Shown here piece after piece: positions 38,101 through 49,917 of a stretch of DNA of 64,000 nt. The first letter of the stretch is position 1. The number at the start of each line of letters is the position of its first letter. Position numbers and translations under genes: made by a program. The notes beneath the pieces are model-generated. The model ran no database searches. It saw only the letters and a program-made list of their open reading frames with translations, and had not been told where the DNA came from. Origin of the DNA: Larimichthys crocea (Eukaryota > Chordata > Actinopteri > Sciaenidae); assembly GCF_000972845.2 (NCBI RefSeq), contig NC_040033.1, positions 1,044,344 to 1,108,343 on the forward strand, written 5' to 3'.

Positions 38101-39649
38101 ATGCAAAAATATGACTTATTTGTTCAGTCAATCTGTGACATAAATGATTATATTTTGAAGAAACAACAGGATGTGTCGTTATATGCAGAGGGAAATATTA
38201 CATAATGTTTAAGTGGGCTTGTTTAAACAGCTCCAATGACTCTCCAAACATTCAGTCGTTTTTATTTCGAGAAATGATTGTTGACTTCTTACCCCCACGG
38301 CAGGGATCATTCCCATCCAACTGCTGAGTATGTGTACATGTTAAATCTTCACATATGGTTACGCTGTCTTCTTCTGAGCCTCTCATCGCAGTATTTCATG
38401 TAGGTGAGTACATTTTCCTGGCACAAAGTACTGTTTGTGCTTCTCTCCCCACCCAGCTGAGGCAGGACTTACCTTAAAGCCAGTCAGGGCTGTACAGTTA
38501 TGTGACCGCGGATATGAGCGCAGGATGTCACGAGAGAGGAAATGAGGCTTGCTGACAGTTTTTAAAATGCCAAATATCTGCCTGGCAGCGAAGACGAGTT
38601 TCTATCCTAAGGGACTTCTTCCATGGCAGGCTTTCAGCCATCTGTGAATAGGCGATCTGCTTATTTATTTATTTATTTTTTTTAATTAGAGCTCCTACAA
38701 ACACTTTTTCACCCGTGCAAACTATACAAACTGCCTCTGCCTTCTATCACATGCATATATATGAGCCGCCACACAGTCCGTGTTATGTAAGGTCAACAGT
38801 ACATGCTGACTAAAGGCAGCTTTTTATTGGAAAGGTGTTTAATAATCGTGTGAAATGTTCTACGTCAAGGCGTTTTTCAATCTAAACCAGCCATCAGCAT
38901 GTTTGCAACGCTCCCAGACTAAATAAATCACTTATGCTGCAGATATAACATGACTACTTAAGGGTATACATTCAATCCACAAAATCCCTCGTCTAAAATA
39001 TTTTTATTATTATTATTTTTTTTGAAAAATCCAGGGAAGGTTTGCTGAGCAGGCATGTTCCCTTTTTTGACCTGTTTCACAATTCATGCAGCTGCAGACA
39101 TTTAGACTTAACAAAGAGCAAATCAGTAGCATTGTTAAGGAAGGAGAGAGTTGTGTGTAATCACTTCATGCCCTTCATTTTCTATGGCATTTGTACCTCT
39201 AGAAGAATTTTCTATTCTTATTCCTTTTTCAGGAATTCTACGCTTTTATTGGATAATGGGCAGCTGGGAGACGCCGGGAAAAATAGCAGTGAGGGAGAGA
39301 TGGGGACTGACATGCAACAAAGGTTCCCAGTCAGATGTAAACCACCAGGAGCGTTACGGTTCATGGTCCTGCGACTTAACCCCTCAAGGCCTCCAGGGTG
39401 CCCATGGCAGAACATTTCTACTGTAGGGGGAAATGGTTTTTCCGATTGAAATGTTCAGGCTGAATCATGTTTGGAATGTTCGATTCTGATGTGTTGAAGC
39501 TTTACTTTCGCGTGATTGTATGCACGCTCAAGTTTTTACATGCATTTTACCCAAAATACAACCCCACGCACACAGGGCTCACTTGCTAATGTGGTGGAGT
39601 GATGGGCAGCCACATATAGCTCCACATATTGGCAACATTGCTCAGGGTA
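32126..39649. other. long gene-free stretch
   Basis: No exon, RNA gene or clear repeat was identified in about 7.5 kb. Open frames are short and unsupported. Regions at 36590-36745 and about 37010-37130 look regulatory in composition, with SOX-like AACAATG and homeobox-like ATTAG words. TTTA tetranucleotide repeats occur near 38662-38678 and TTA repeats near 39001-39018. Confidence 0.35.
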
Positions 39650-39790
39650 CCTCGGCAGTGCCCAGGAGGTGAACTGGCAGATCTCTAGCTACCAGTCCGC
39701 CCTTCATACTTTGGTCTGTGGACTTGAACCGGCTACTCGGGCTCCTCTGGTTCCCATACCAAATCCCTACATAATAAGCTACTGCCAACC
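39650..39790 (-). mobile_element. tRNA-derived SINE, second type
   Basis: Read on the minus strand it has GGCAGTAGCTTATTATG (decayed A box near 39768-39783), then CCGGTTCAAGTCC (B box, 39720-39732), then the tail CTGCCAGTTCACCTCCTGGG. It is the same family and orientation as the minus-strand SINEs at 9531-9655 and 60488-60610, but more diverged in the middle. Confidence 0.7.
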
Positions 39791-40224
39791 TGTACAAGTA
39801 GGACACAAAAACACATAATTTGAACTTATTATATTTGTTCCAACACCCTATGAGCTTAGAGTTCAGGCTGACTCACATGAGTCCTGAACCATTTATTAGT
39901 TATGCTGCTATAGGCCTAAACTGGCAGGGGACTTCCCATGATGCATTCAGCTCTTCTCTTCCTCTATCCATCTGTGCACATTCATGTCCCATTAAATGCA
40001 GGTCACTAACTGAGCTTCTTCCCCAGAGCTTTGGTGCGTTCTCGTCTTGCAGGTTCTCGTGGGTTGTAGCAACGCCCATATTGGGGACTGCGGTCGCACC
40101 CACTTCTGTGGTCCGGTTTGACACCCACTCCAAATACTAGTATTATTATTACTAATAGTCATATTTCCGTTCAAATTATAGTTCTCATTATTATTGCTGC
40201 TGTGCATCTGTGTCTCTCTAACTC

Positions 40225-40405
40225 CCTCTTTCACTCTAAACTCAACTGGACACGGCATATGGCCACCCACCATGAGCTGGGTTTGGCTCACAGTTTCTGC
40301 CTCTGCCACTGTCGCCAAGTGCTTGCTGATGGTGGGAATTGTTGAGTCTCTGTAAATAATATTATAAGGAGTTTCATATGGAAAGTTTCCTGAGATAACT
40401 ATATA
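40225..40405 (+). repeat. teleost dispersed repeat fragment
   Basis: The string 'gccactgtcgccaagtgctt' followed by 'gctgatggtgggaattgttg', 'agtctctgtaaataatatta' and 'cctgagataact' matches a frequent fish repeat I recall ending in similar words. Its class is not certain. Open frames crossing it on both strands are judged accidental. Confidence 0.55.
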
Positions 40406-43400
40406 CATTTCTTTAAAGTGACATACTGCAGTATCAGTACTGTGTCTTCCAGAGATTAAGAACCATGTAAAGTTTATTAGTGGATGGTCAATTATGATGC
40501 TTCGTGTGTGAACACACAAAGTCCTGTAGAGAATAATTCATTACAGGCCACAAATGACTTTCAGGTGTGCCACTTGTCTCCACAACTAGGAATGTAGATC
40601 TCTACTTTAAAAAGGAGGGTCAAAAAGTCATTACTATGCTAATGCAATGCAAAGGCCAGAGGCAAGGAGGCAACAATTGATCTTGAAATTGACATGCTGT
40701 CACCATGACTGGTCCCTACTCCATTGAGATAAACAAATGCGCTGCCTAAAAAAAGCAGAAATCAATTCTGCATTCTCAGGCTGCAAAGTTGGTGAAATGA
40801 TTATTTTCCATGAAGTTATCTGATTGAATTCAAGTGCCCTGGAAAAAAAGAGAGAGAGAGAAGCTGGGAATATTCAGACTATAGTGAGGTTTTCATATTT
40901 GTGAGTAGAATATCATCTTGACATGTTAAAACGCACACAACAGCAACTGACATTTATTCATTTTCTCTGAGGTCAATTAGGGTGACGCATATCACGGAAG
41001 ACACTGGTTTGATGACAGCCAGAAGTAACTCAACAGACGTTATTAAAGCGCTTCTTTATTTTGCCGACCGCTAATCATAGATATTTTTCCTCTAATGCGT
41101 CTGCCTTCAAGCTGTTTCAAGGTTAGGATGATGGGGCTGCAATCTCCAGAGATGAAATTGGGAATTAAATATAGATAAAGTCATTCTTGCAGTAAGAATT
41201 CAAAAAAAGCTTCTTCGTGTTTTTTCCCCTTGCTGTTAATCAAAGACAACAAATGAGCATCCAGCATTATTACAGATCACTGGCTTAAGAATAAGCAATG
41301 TATTGGAGATATACATGAACATATGAAGGTGACAGTACAGAACACATTACTGGGTCTACTGTTGATGAGAATATATTTAAAAAGGCATGGCTGACTGTGA
41401 CATCAGCCATCTGGCAGTAAAATATTTTAAGAACCGTGGAATTTACCAATTGGATTTGATATTGCAATCCTTTGTGGAATAATTCAGGGTGAACACACAA
41501 ACAGAAGTCCAATTTATGTGTCAAAAGAATGATGTAGTAACCCAGAAACGTTGACTGGAGAGGACCGTACCATACATAATTTTGAGATTTTGGTCTGCAA
41601 ACATTTACTGAAGCTTGTCCAAATGAAAATGAAAATACGTAACCAATGCAGCAGAGGTCAGCGGAGAAGTGGCTATTGATGCTTCACGCAGCGCTGACTT
41701 AATCCCGGCGTCAGATGTGTTGAATTTTAACTCTCATTGCAACCAAGTTGCATCATGTTGAAGAATAATGTCAGGTCACCGCTGTCTGTTTGATTAGATT
41801 TCAGTTCCAGCACTCCTACATTTGCATCCTACCCTTAAAGAATAAGCCAGTGATCTTAACCGGGGCAACTGAGGGCTTGAATTTCCTCATCGTCAACAAG
41901 CAACAAGCAACTAGTGAAGGTAACGAGCGAAAAAGGGCAGAACCAACGCCGTCTGAAGAAAAATGTGACAAACATTCCTCCTTTCTCGGCTTTTATGATA
42001 GAAATGTGCTTGATAATGATGAATGATGGGGACCTTGAGAGTTTCCTCTTGCAATCACCACCTTCGTACCAGACATTAAAATTGTATGATACAAATGCAT
42101 TGTGTAAAGGAAATGCTCATTTGTTAGAGGACAGTGTGAAATGAGCACAGTCTGAAAAATGCAAATTAAGGGAGAGGAATAAGTAAGTAAGAGGAATACA
42201 TTTCCCCACAATGAGAAGATTATGTGGCGGAGAACCCAAGAAGTTTTCTACTGTGAGTTAAGATATTATTTTAAGGGAAATGTTTTTTTTGTTTTTTTTA
42301 AAGGCCAGGATCTTTCCAAACATGCAAGAAATTGTGACATTAACCAGGTTATTTTGGGAGACGTGGAATTGTACACAGCTCATAGCAAAAAGTTCAAATC
42401 CACTAAATAATAATAATAAAAATGCAGATATCATAACAGCAGGATGAAGAAAACCAACAGAAAAACTAAGCACATAACTAACAATAATTTCATACATCAC
42501 CGTGGTTGAATCAGGACTCTTTACATATGCATACATTCTCTGTCTATTCTACACTCTGCCCTGTGTTATTACAATGTTCCCTTGTTCCACCTAGACAAAA
42601 TGAATTGAATCTGATTAAATGTGTCCACTAATGTCGCAGAAAACCAACAGAAGTCACTTACAAGTCTTTAGCAGTCACTTCTTGAAATATTTAAATGTCT
42701 TTTGCCAATTTTTTTTTTTGATTAAAGACTTCGTTTTGATGGGACTTAATCAGAAATTACTGACTCGGGTCAAAGCCTGCCACCTTTAGTCATTTGAAAT
42801 GTCTTGGCTTTTGACTCATTTATTGCTCATGGCATGTCAAATTAAGGTACCTCACAGCAAGGGTTTTGGTAAAAATGGAGATTCATTAAAGTTCATTCTA
42901 TGGCCTCGGGGGAAATCAACAGTGATAAAGTCAAAGGGCTTTACCGTAATCCAATCTGCCCGGATATGAGTAATACAATCGGTACCGCTTTATGAGTAAT
43001 AAAGTGGGAAATATTTAGGCTGCTCAAAGACTTGAGGGGGCAATCACTGAACTGGGAAATGATTCAAATTGACAAAGACCCACTCTGTTGGAGTCGTCAC
43101 GTACATCCTGAGTCCCTGACGTCAAGTCAGAGTGTGCCTCAGGTGCAAAACGGTTGATTTTGGATTAAGTCAGAAAGCCACAAACGTTTTATCGCTTATA
43201 TTTGTGAGGAGCAGCCAATCAGTCTTTGTGCAGGAGACGTTCTTAATAATTAATACTGATGAATAATGAATGTAACAGTCATATAACATTAAGCATTAAC
43301 AGACACAAAAGGCAGGGCTGTTAATCATAACTAAAGTAACCTTGACGTTCACGTGCCTGTCACAGACATTCATCTGAGACACAGACCGCTGGTAATGACT

Positions 43401-44574
43401 CCATTTTATGTCCAAATAATTAAAGTGTGGCTCATCACATTCATTTTACACCCCAGGTCCCCAAATCTCAGAAGGATGGTTTCAGAGCGGGGAAAAGCAT
43501 TATCAGCACTTTAAGGGCAATGCCCCTGATTTATAATGTTTTGTCAGGATTACAGTTGGAAAGAAGCCATAAAGCTTCATTTTGGCTTTCACTCCATCTG
43601 TGCCATGCTCCGTGCTGCTTATTGAAGATTTTTGCACGAGGGGGCCTCTTTTACATTTTAGTTTTCCCCCAGTGGCAATAATATTTTGAGCTTAAATGTA
43701 TCAAAGTTATTATGGCAAAGGTGTAAATATGGGTGTCATAGATGATTATTAATTTAAGAAAATGTGGAGCTTTGTCTTTGTATTATTGTGCCTGTCAAGA
43801 GGTTTATTGCTTCATTAAGGAAAAGCTACCATTACCACTTAAAGGCATTTCGAGTGGATGTTGTTGCCTTTTTATTTATTTATTACTGAGTGGATTTAAC
43901 TTTAAAGAAAGGAAGAAGAAGGAGGGACTGTTTGAACTATATCAAATTGGATTAATGTATGTGCTGTTTAAATTATAGGAAATATTTGCTTAATACATAA
44001 CATAAATATAGACCTGCAAAAAAATCTGACCTATATACGTACCACATAATGCACACTCCCTGTAGCAGAAGTGGAATATGTTTCATATATATTTTTCATT
44101 CATATTTAATGAAATAGAGACTTTTTCCCTCAAAGTTCAAATTCATCACTGCTGAATGTTGACAAACACGGTTTCACCTCCATGCCCTGACAACGAGGTC
44201 TGCTGTCATACATGAGTAGTTTCAGTGACTATTTTGTGGAAAAAAAAACAACAACAAAAAAAGGCTATTTATTGTTCAAAGAAGTGCACGGGCTGCCAAG
44301 AACATTTTTGTTCCCACCTCTGGATTCCTGGAGGTGTGTGGAACCAAAACATATTCTTTAACTCCCATAGGCACCTGCACAGCAGCACTTCTTCAAAGCG
44401 GGAAGAATTATGAGTTTTGCAGCACACTCCGAAAAAGCTTCAAATGTCTTCCATGTCCTAAACATCTGCCAACATCACATTTGAACAAATAAATGCTGTT
44501 TTGGACGTCGTGTCGCCAATATGGAAACCATGAAATCTACTTTAATGTTACAAAGAGAAAGAGACCGGGCGTTG
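40406..44574. other. gene-free stretch
   Basis: No exon or RNA gene identified. The part at 42895-43110 is a candidate conserved non-coding element. T/A runs occur near 42287-42300 and 44237-44265. Confidence 0.35.
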
Positions 44575-44713
44575 AATGTTTCAGCACCATGGATAGAGAC
44601 AGAGAGACCCATGCCACTTCATAAACCCTTTTCCTCGAATTCAGGACCATGGACAGAGACACACAGACAGACTTGGTATGAATGTTTCAGCACCATGGAC
44701 AGAGGCACACAGA
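44575..44713 (+). repeat. degenerate minisatellite, three units
   Basis: The phrase (gaatgtttcag)caccatggacagagacacacag recurs at about 44575-44612, 44643-44672 and 44680-44713 with substitutions. The open frame over it (44521-44787) owes its length to the repeat. Confidence 0.6.
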
Positions 44714-45013
44714 GCAACCGGGGTGCATTCCAACACCTTTACTACCAAACTATTTGCCATTTGAATGTGTCAGATGCAGCATACTAAAAACACCAGTAAA
44801 GTGACCAAAATAATATGAATGCATGTGTACTTTCATGAATAGTATTCTGCATGTAGTATGGCACTGTGTAGCGTCTCCAAGGTAAAATGTACAACCAGTT
44901 CCATATTGTATCCTTTTTATTTACTTTTTACTCAAGAGGGTCAAAGTTCAATGCACAAAGTCCAAAGCATTAAGATGAACCTGTGGTAGGGTAAACACAG
45001 CTGTTTGGCTCTT

Positions 45014-45117
45014 ACCAATGATACTAATTAAGGTTCTGTTCAATTCAGGTGTGCATGTTGGCTCCTCACTGGAAAGGCTCTGCTGCAATAAATATAACCT
45101 TAATTGGTATCAATGGG
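45014..45117. repeat. inverted repeat with 22-bp arms and 60-bp loop
   Basis: Left arm 45014-45035 (ACCAATGATACTAATTAAGG, then TT) and right arm 45096-45117, whose reverse complement is CCCATTGATACCAATTAAGG, then TT. They match at 19 of 22 positions. The 104-bp unit could fold as a hairpin. No 2-bp TA or longer target duplication is obvious next to it. It may be a small fold-back element, a hairpin RNA, or palindromic regulatory DNA. Confidence 0.75.
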
Positions 45118-47379
45118 AATAATGCATGCGATAGTATTTAACTGTACAGTTGCAGTACATGCAGTAAACAGAGGATGTGGGACACAGTTTTTAAAGTTTA
45201 AGCACCATACAGTAGATAAACATGGAAAGATTGAAGTCCCTAAACATTCACACCAAGTAGATTTGAACTAGGTTTAAACTGAAGCAGCCTAATTGAAATG
45301 TAGACAGACTGACTTATTTCTGTCAGTATTAGCAGCGGTAGGAGCAGTCAGATGTAGAAATTTGATGCTTTACACGTCCTCCATTTGGTCGCTCGAGTTT
45401 CTTCCCACGCACCAAAACCACGCATATTACATGAACCGGAAATTTAATAGTCTACCGTGCCAACATGAGGGACCAACACCGCAGGGAATAACCACATACA
45501 CCCTGGTTTATGGTTCTTTAGTGCCTTTTTAATAAGCAAACATTCTTGCAGTTTCTTGCCAGTTTTGCAGTGTGTGATTTATTATCAGTGGCCTCACCAC
45601 ACTATGTAATTGTTCTGACAGCCGATCATAACATAAATTAATAGTGGTGTCCTAAACATTCTTTATGGTGCAGTAAAATACTTGCATGTTCGTAGATACT
45701 ACATAATCAGATGAATCAGATCACACTCTATGGTGGGATTAAAGACACGACATTAAAGCCATAACAACAGACTCTAACTTCACGGTCCATGTAGTACGGT
45801 TAAAAGAGACACATTGTGGGACAGATGGACCAGGAGTTCTTGTACATTAAAGCAACATGTACACCTTTTTTGTTTCTTCCACATCAGCATGCTCACGGGC
45901 ACATATGCTCATCACCACAGAACCTGTTCAATGTACCTATACGCACAAGTCAATGATGTGTGTGTTTGTGTGGGTGTGTGTGGGCTACGCTTAAGTCTTT
46001 GAGAGTAGGTCATAAATATGGTGATTATGGTATAATCCCATGCATGATTACACATCAGCACCGAATGCTGAAGTGTGGCTTGCAGAATGGGTGCTTGAGT
46101 GAATGAAGTTTTCAGTAGTTAGCAGCCAGATTTCACTGATGATTCGAGACCATTATAGGATGTATTATAGGAAAAGGCCGGAGTGCAAATATCCGAATCA
46201 GTCAGACCAGACACTTGTACCCTGCCAGCTCCATTGTGCAAAGTCTGTGTAATGTCCAAATGAGTCAATGGACTGTTGATGATGTTTCCATGACGAGGCT
46301 GGCGACCACAAATACTGTGATTTCCGAGGGATACTTTTTGCGTCATGTCCGGCTTTTACTACACCCCTTCTCCAGAATTCATCCACAGCAATTTCTCATG
46401 ATACAACACTGAGTACAATATGTATTATTTTCCTAACTCGGAGGAAAGTAAAGCTCAGTACGAGTTGAAAATGATCAAAAAGCACTAACTGACCTATACA
46501 GCTGGAAAGGGCATCAGGTCTGGCGTGGGTCTTTTTTTTTAATCTGCTGCATGAAAAACAAATACTTCCCCAGAACATCAATTTTAAACACCAGAGGAAC
46601 ACCGACCTCATCGAGCAGAATGGGCTCAACAATCAAACGCCCCCAACACAATGATATTTATTAATCTGGGAACAGTTTGCTGAGTATGCACCCTTGTTTT
46701 CCAGCATGGCTACCACTGAGCAGCACCGCCACAGCACTCTGGGGACACTTGCCTTGCACAAGAGCACATACAATCATTCACTTCTCCCTGTGCAAGGATT
46801 TAAGCCAGAAATCCCTTGAAATAATCTATAGTCCAAACAACCCCACTGTCTGAGCCATCCTTGCTGTGAGTGGCACTATTGGAATATTCTTGCTTTGCTC
46901 AGAGAAGTGAGAAATTGAAAAAACAAACAGCAGGCCACAATGAATCTCTGGCACAGGAAGGGTTGAGACCACAACATGGCTGGTGGTGCTACACACCACA
47001 TGCATGGTGACAACAAACTCCATTACCCCAGTGGCTCTGCAGCACATAAAGCCGAAGCTGAGCTGTTTCAGTCAGCCTCCTGGCAGCAACACAGGGGCTG
47101 CCAGTCAGTAGAGAAATGGCTGAGCTTGTACAGAAATGACTAGTCCATTCATTCCAAAAAGAAAGAAGACTGATGCTCCTTGAGGACGGCTGATCTCTCC
47201 CTGACTATGCACGGATCTCACTAGCGATGGTCACCAGTGATACTGTGTGTGTGTCAGTAGTAAATGTAGGTGAGATAGATGTCGTTCTACACTCCTGACA
47301 CCCCATCGGAAAGCCCTGTAGCACATGAGACAGGTTTCACTTGTGTTACAGCTCCATTTTTTTTATCCCAAGAGACCGG
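45118..47379. other. gene-free stretch
   Basis: Nothing recognised except a short TG-rich array near 45956-45985. Sequence directly before 47380 may be upstream, unrecognisable parts of the gypsy element. Confidence 0.35.
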
Positions 47380-47803
47380 GGACTTATCTGTTCTCTCAGA
47401 GATGGACCAAAGAAAGGTTTGGTCAGTTTTTCGACTGGGACCTGGTTTCTACTAACCTTGTGACTTATCACCTTGCTTGACAACGTCCCTATAGGTACAG
47501 GTGAATTCCCCCGTCTGCCTGTGATGTGTTAGAGCTCGCATTTATCAGCTGTTAGATAGCCATGCTATACTGGGAAGTGGTAGCCCCTAAGCCTCTTCTG
47601 TTGCCCTGGTGAGAAAGAAGGATAGCAGTCTGAAACTCCGTGTGGACGATAGACTGTGAAAAGGCAAAACACCCAGGGGTACCATTCCCCTCTTAAGAAC
47701 TGAGGAGCCTTTGGACACACTGTCAGCAGCCCAGTTGTTTCCCACCATAGATTTAACCAGTGGTTATTACCGGGTCCCTACGGAAGCCCTGAAAGGTACA
47801 ACT
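47380..47803 (+). pseudogene. Ty3/gypsy pol relic, N-terminal reverse transcriptase
   Basis: Translation in broken frames follows the order of a Ty3/gypsy reverse transcriptase. A linker-like segment (LSVLSEMDQRKVWSVF) at about 47385-47432 is followed, after a frame change, by FDWDLVSTNLVTYH. Next come an RYR..IPPS-like segment, an LVRKKD segment with the following VDDR in place of VDYR, and EEPLDTL, with IDLTSGYYRVP at about 47740-47772. The last is the conserved (L)DL.SGY..(V/I)P block. At least two in-frame stops and more than one frameshift interrupt it, so it is dead. It probably formed one element with 48090-48265. No LTRs were found nearby. Confidence 0.8.
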
Positions 47804-48089
47804 GTAAGTGACATTTTTTTTTTAAACTCAGGATCATTTTTCTTTTTCTTTTACTTCCATCTGTGAAAAAAATCCCAGGAGCTTTTTTCCCCGACTTTCT
47901 TTTTACCATCTGTGCAAACAGGTGGTTTTAGCATTTGTAAAAAAAAAAGAAAAAGAAATTAAAACCCAGAAAAATGTTCCTAAGAGAGCGAGGAGAAACT
48001 AAATCGGGTTTTTTGAAGAAATAATTATGATGGAATTTTGAAAATGAAAACATTTCTTCAACAAAACCTCCTTTTTTTTTAAGTTTCAG
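47804..48089 (+). other. AT-rich, intron-like interruption in the pol relic
   Basis: The break between the two pol pieces begins GTAAGTGACA and ends in a pyrimidine-rich stretch with AAGTTTCAG, so by sequence alone it resembles a spliceosomal intron. About 30 codons of reverse transcriptase expected here are missing. The interruption holds T and A runs and a twice-occurring CCATCTGTG word. A simple insertion/deletion is the likelier explanation because the flanking pol sequence is already broken. Confidence 0.5.
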
Positions 48090-48265
48090 AGGTTGCCACC
48101 GTTCCAGGCACCACAGCTCTATCTCTATGAAGTTGTCGAGTTCCTCCACAGTGGATAAGCACCGGACCCGTCTTGGGCCACCTACAGTAGCAGGAGGAGG
48201 ATTTGAAGGCAAAGCTCGAGAAATGCCGCTTCTTCCAATTGTTTGCCAGCCAAATTAAAAACTGT
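48090..48265 (+). pseudogene. Ty3/gypsy pol relic, reverse transcriptase catalytic part
   Basis: Continues the relic from 47380-47803. A FQRLPPF segment corresponds to the family's TFQRLM. The catalytic YxDD block is represented by YLYE (near 48119-48130), so the two aspartates are lost. Further on, after frame changes, LKAKLEKCRFF at about 48205-48240 matches the family's LKLKLEKC.F block. No RNase H or integrase parts were recognised to the right. Confidence 0.75.
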
Positions 48266-48467
48266 GGGTAAGAATGTAGCCAACAGTGAAAATGTGCCTC
48301 CTGAGCCACCATATGTCCAACCCTAGTCCAAGATGGGCTGAGATTAATACACGTGCTGCTTTCCTGCCTGTTCTCCAGAAATGCAAACGCCGTGTTGTTT
48401 TAACTGTCGGATCTACGGTTGTGCATCGCAGCTCTACCCGGTAGGCCCTCACACCAGCATCCAGCTG

Positions 48468-48475
48468 ATGCTAAG
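48468..48475. repeat. hAT target-site duplication, left
   Basis: ATGCTAAG, identical to 49221-49228. Eight bases is the target duplication length of hAT elements. Confidence 0.9.
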
Positions 48476-49220
48476 CAGAGATGTATAGTAACGAAGTGGA
48501 ACCACTTAAGTACTGTACTTAAGTACTAAAATGCAGTATCTGTACTTTTTTGGAGTATTATTTTTTTTCCCCAACTTCTACTTTTACTGCACTACATATT
48601 TTTGATGAATTTAATACTTTTACTCCAATACATTTTTCATGTGCTGAATCGTTAATCGTTACTACTGTTGAGTCCAGCCGGACACGTGATGAATGACAAG
48701 GCGATATTGAACAAACTGCATTTATTGCTGAACGGTTTGGTTCCAGGACTCGGTGACTGTCGGCCGTAACCACGCCAAAAAAACCCCAACTGAACAGTCC
48801 CGGTCTCACATCAACCACGCTCGCGCACCGTACGTCATACACCTGACGCACCTAGGTGCGCTCTCTCACCTGCTGCCCCGCCCCCTCGCTCTCGCATTCA
48901 TTCAGACGCATTCACAGACCATGGGAAATCACAGAACTCTACCATGAACATTGTAACCTTAGAAGTTGTGCCTTAATAAATATTTGAAATAATATAAACA
49001 ACAGTACTTGTACTTGTACTTTTACTTTCAGTACTTGAGTAGCAATTTTTTACATACTTCTACTTGCAATACTTAAGTACAAAATTTTTTGGATACTTTA
49101 GTACTTTTACTTAAGTATGGTGTTTAAAGAACACTTCAACTTCTACTCCAGTCAGTTTTTTTGGATATAGCACTTGTACTTCTACTCCACTCCTTTACTC
49201 CAGTACTTTATACATCTCTG
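48476..49220. mobile_element. 745-bp non-autonomous hAT element
   Basis: Terminal inverted repeats begin CAGAGATGTATA at both ends (12 perfect bases), and the element is flanked by the perfect 8-bp duplication ATGCTAAG. Both subterminal regions are packed with AAGTACT/AGTACTT words (for example 48505-48545 and 49000-49130, on both strands), as expected for transposase-binding arrays of hAT elements. The middle (about 48650-48960) is richer in GC and has no transposase coding. The intact target duplication points to a fairly recent insertion that never lost its flanks. Confidence 0.93.
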
Positions 49221-49228
49221 ATGCTAAG
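49221..49228. repeat. hAT target-site duplication, right
   Basis: ATGCTAAG, the partner of 48468-48475. Confidence 0.9.
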
Positions 49229-49898
49229 CTACCAAAGACTGTTGTGTGTGTTTAATGCTTACAGGTTCTTCCATGTTCCTGCATGAGTACTGCAGTGCTT
49301 TCCTCACGTTCTACAGTTGTATAGCTTGTTCGAACACGTTTAATACATCTTGGGGGACGGGGAGTCATTGACCGACTGCCAGAATGTGTCATTATTGAGT
49401 GTTGAAATTTAGCTGGTTTCTGGTTCGTTCTTGAATGTGAGGTTCAAGTTAAATCAGGCCTAACCACAACCCCGGCCACAATTTCAATCAGCTGTCAGGT
49501 CCTGTGCCAGCTTCCGTGCCTCTGCTCTCAGAGATAGGATTGCTTGTTCGGAAGAAGTGAATTGGAAGCTCCAATTTTATGTGCGAAAGCGTCAATGGAC
49601 AGATGTAATGGGGGCTGTAACCAGCATATTTAAAAAGGTGTTTAAAAGGTGCAAGAAGTAAGATTTCAAGATCTCAGAACACAAAAAAAAAAGGACGGTG
49701 ATATATCTGCGAGGTTCGATGGGGTTGTTGATCATTAGCAGTGAGTCAGCTGCTACCGATGCCAGAAGCTGAGATTTCTCACTTTGAAAACTCTCCGCCT
49801 GTACTGTTGGAGCAACCCTCAGCCGCCGCTCTCATATTTTCAGCTGTTCTCTGATGGATGATGGTGTGAGTGCCACGAGAAATTTGGCTCCTCAGCCA

Positions 49899-49917
49899 AC
49901 ACACACACACACACACA
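49899..49917. repeat. AC dinucleotide microsatellite
   Basis: About nine AC units. Confidence 0.95.

Noticed and set aside
39992..40519. 175-codon minus-strand open frame
   Set aside because: Overlaps a dispersed repeat fragment at 40225-40405, shows no domain and has low-complexity Asn runs from ATT repeats.
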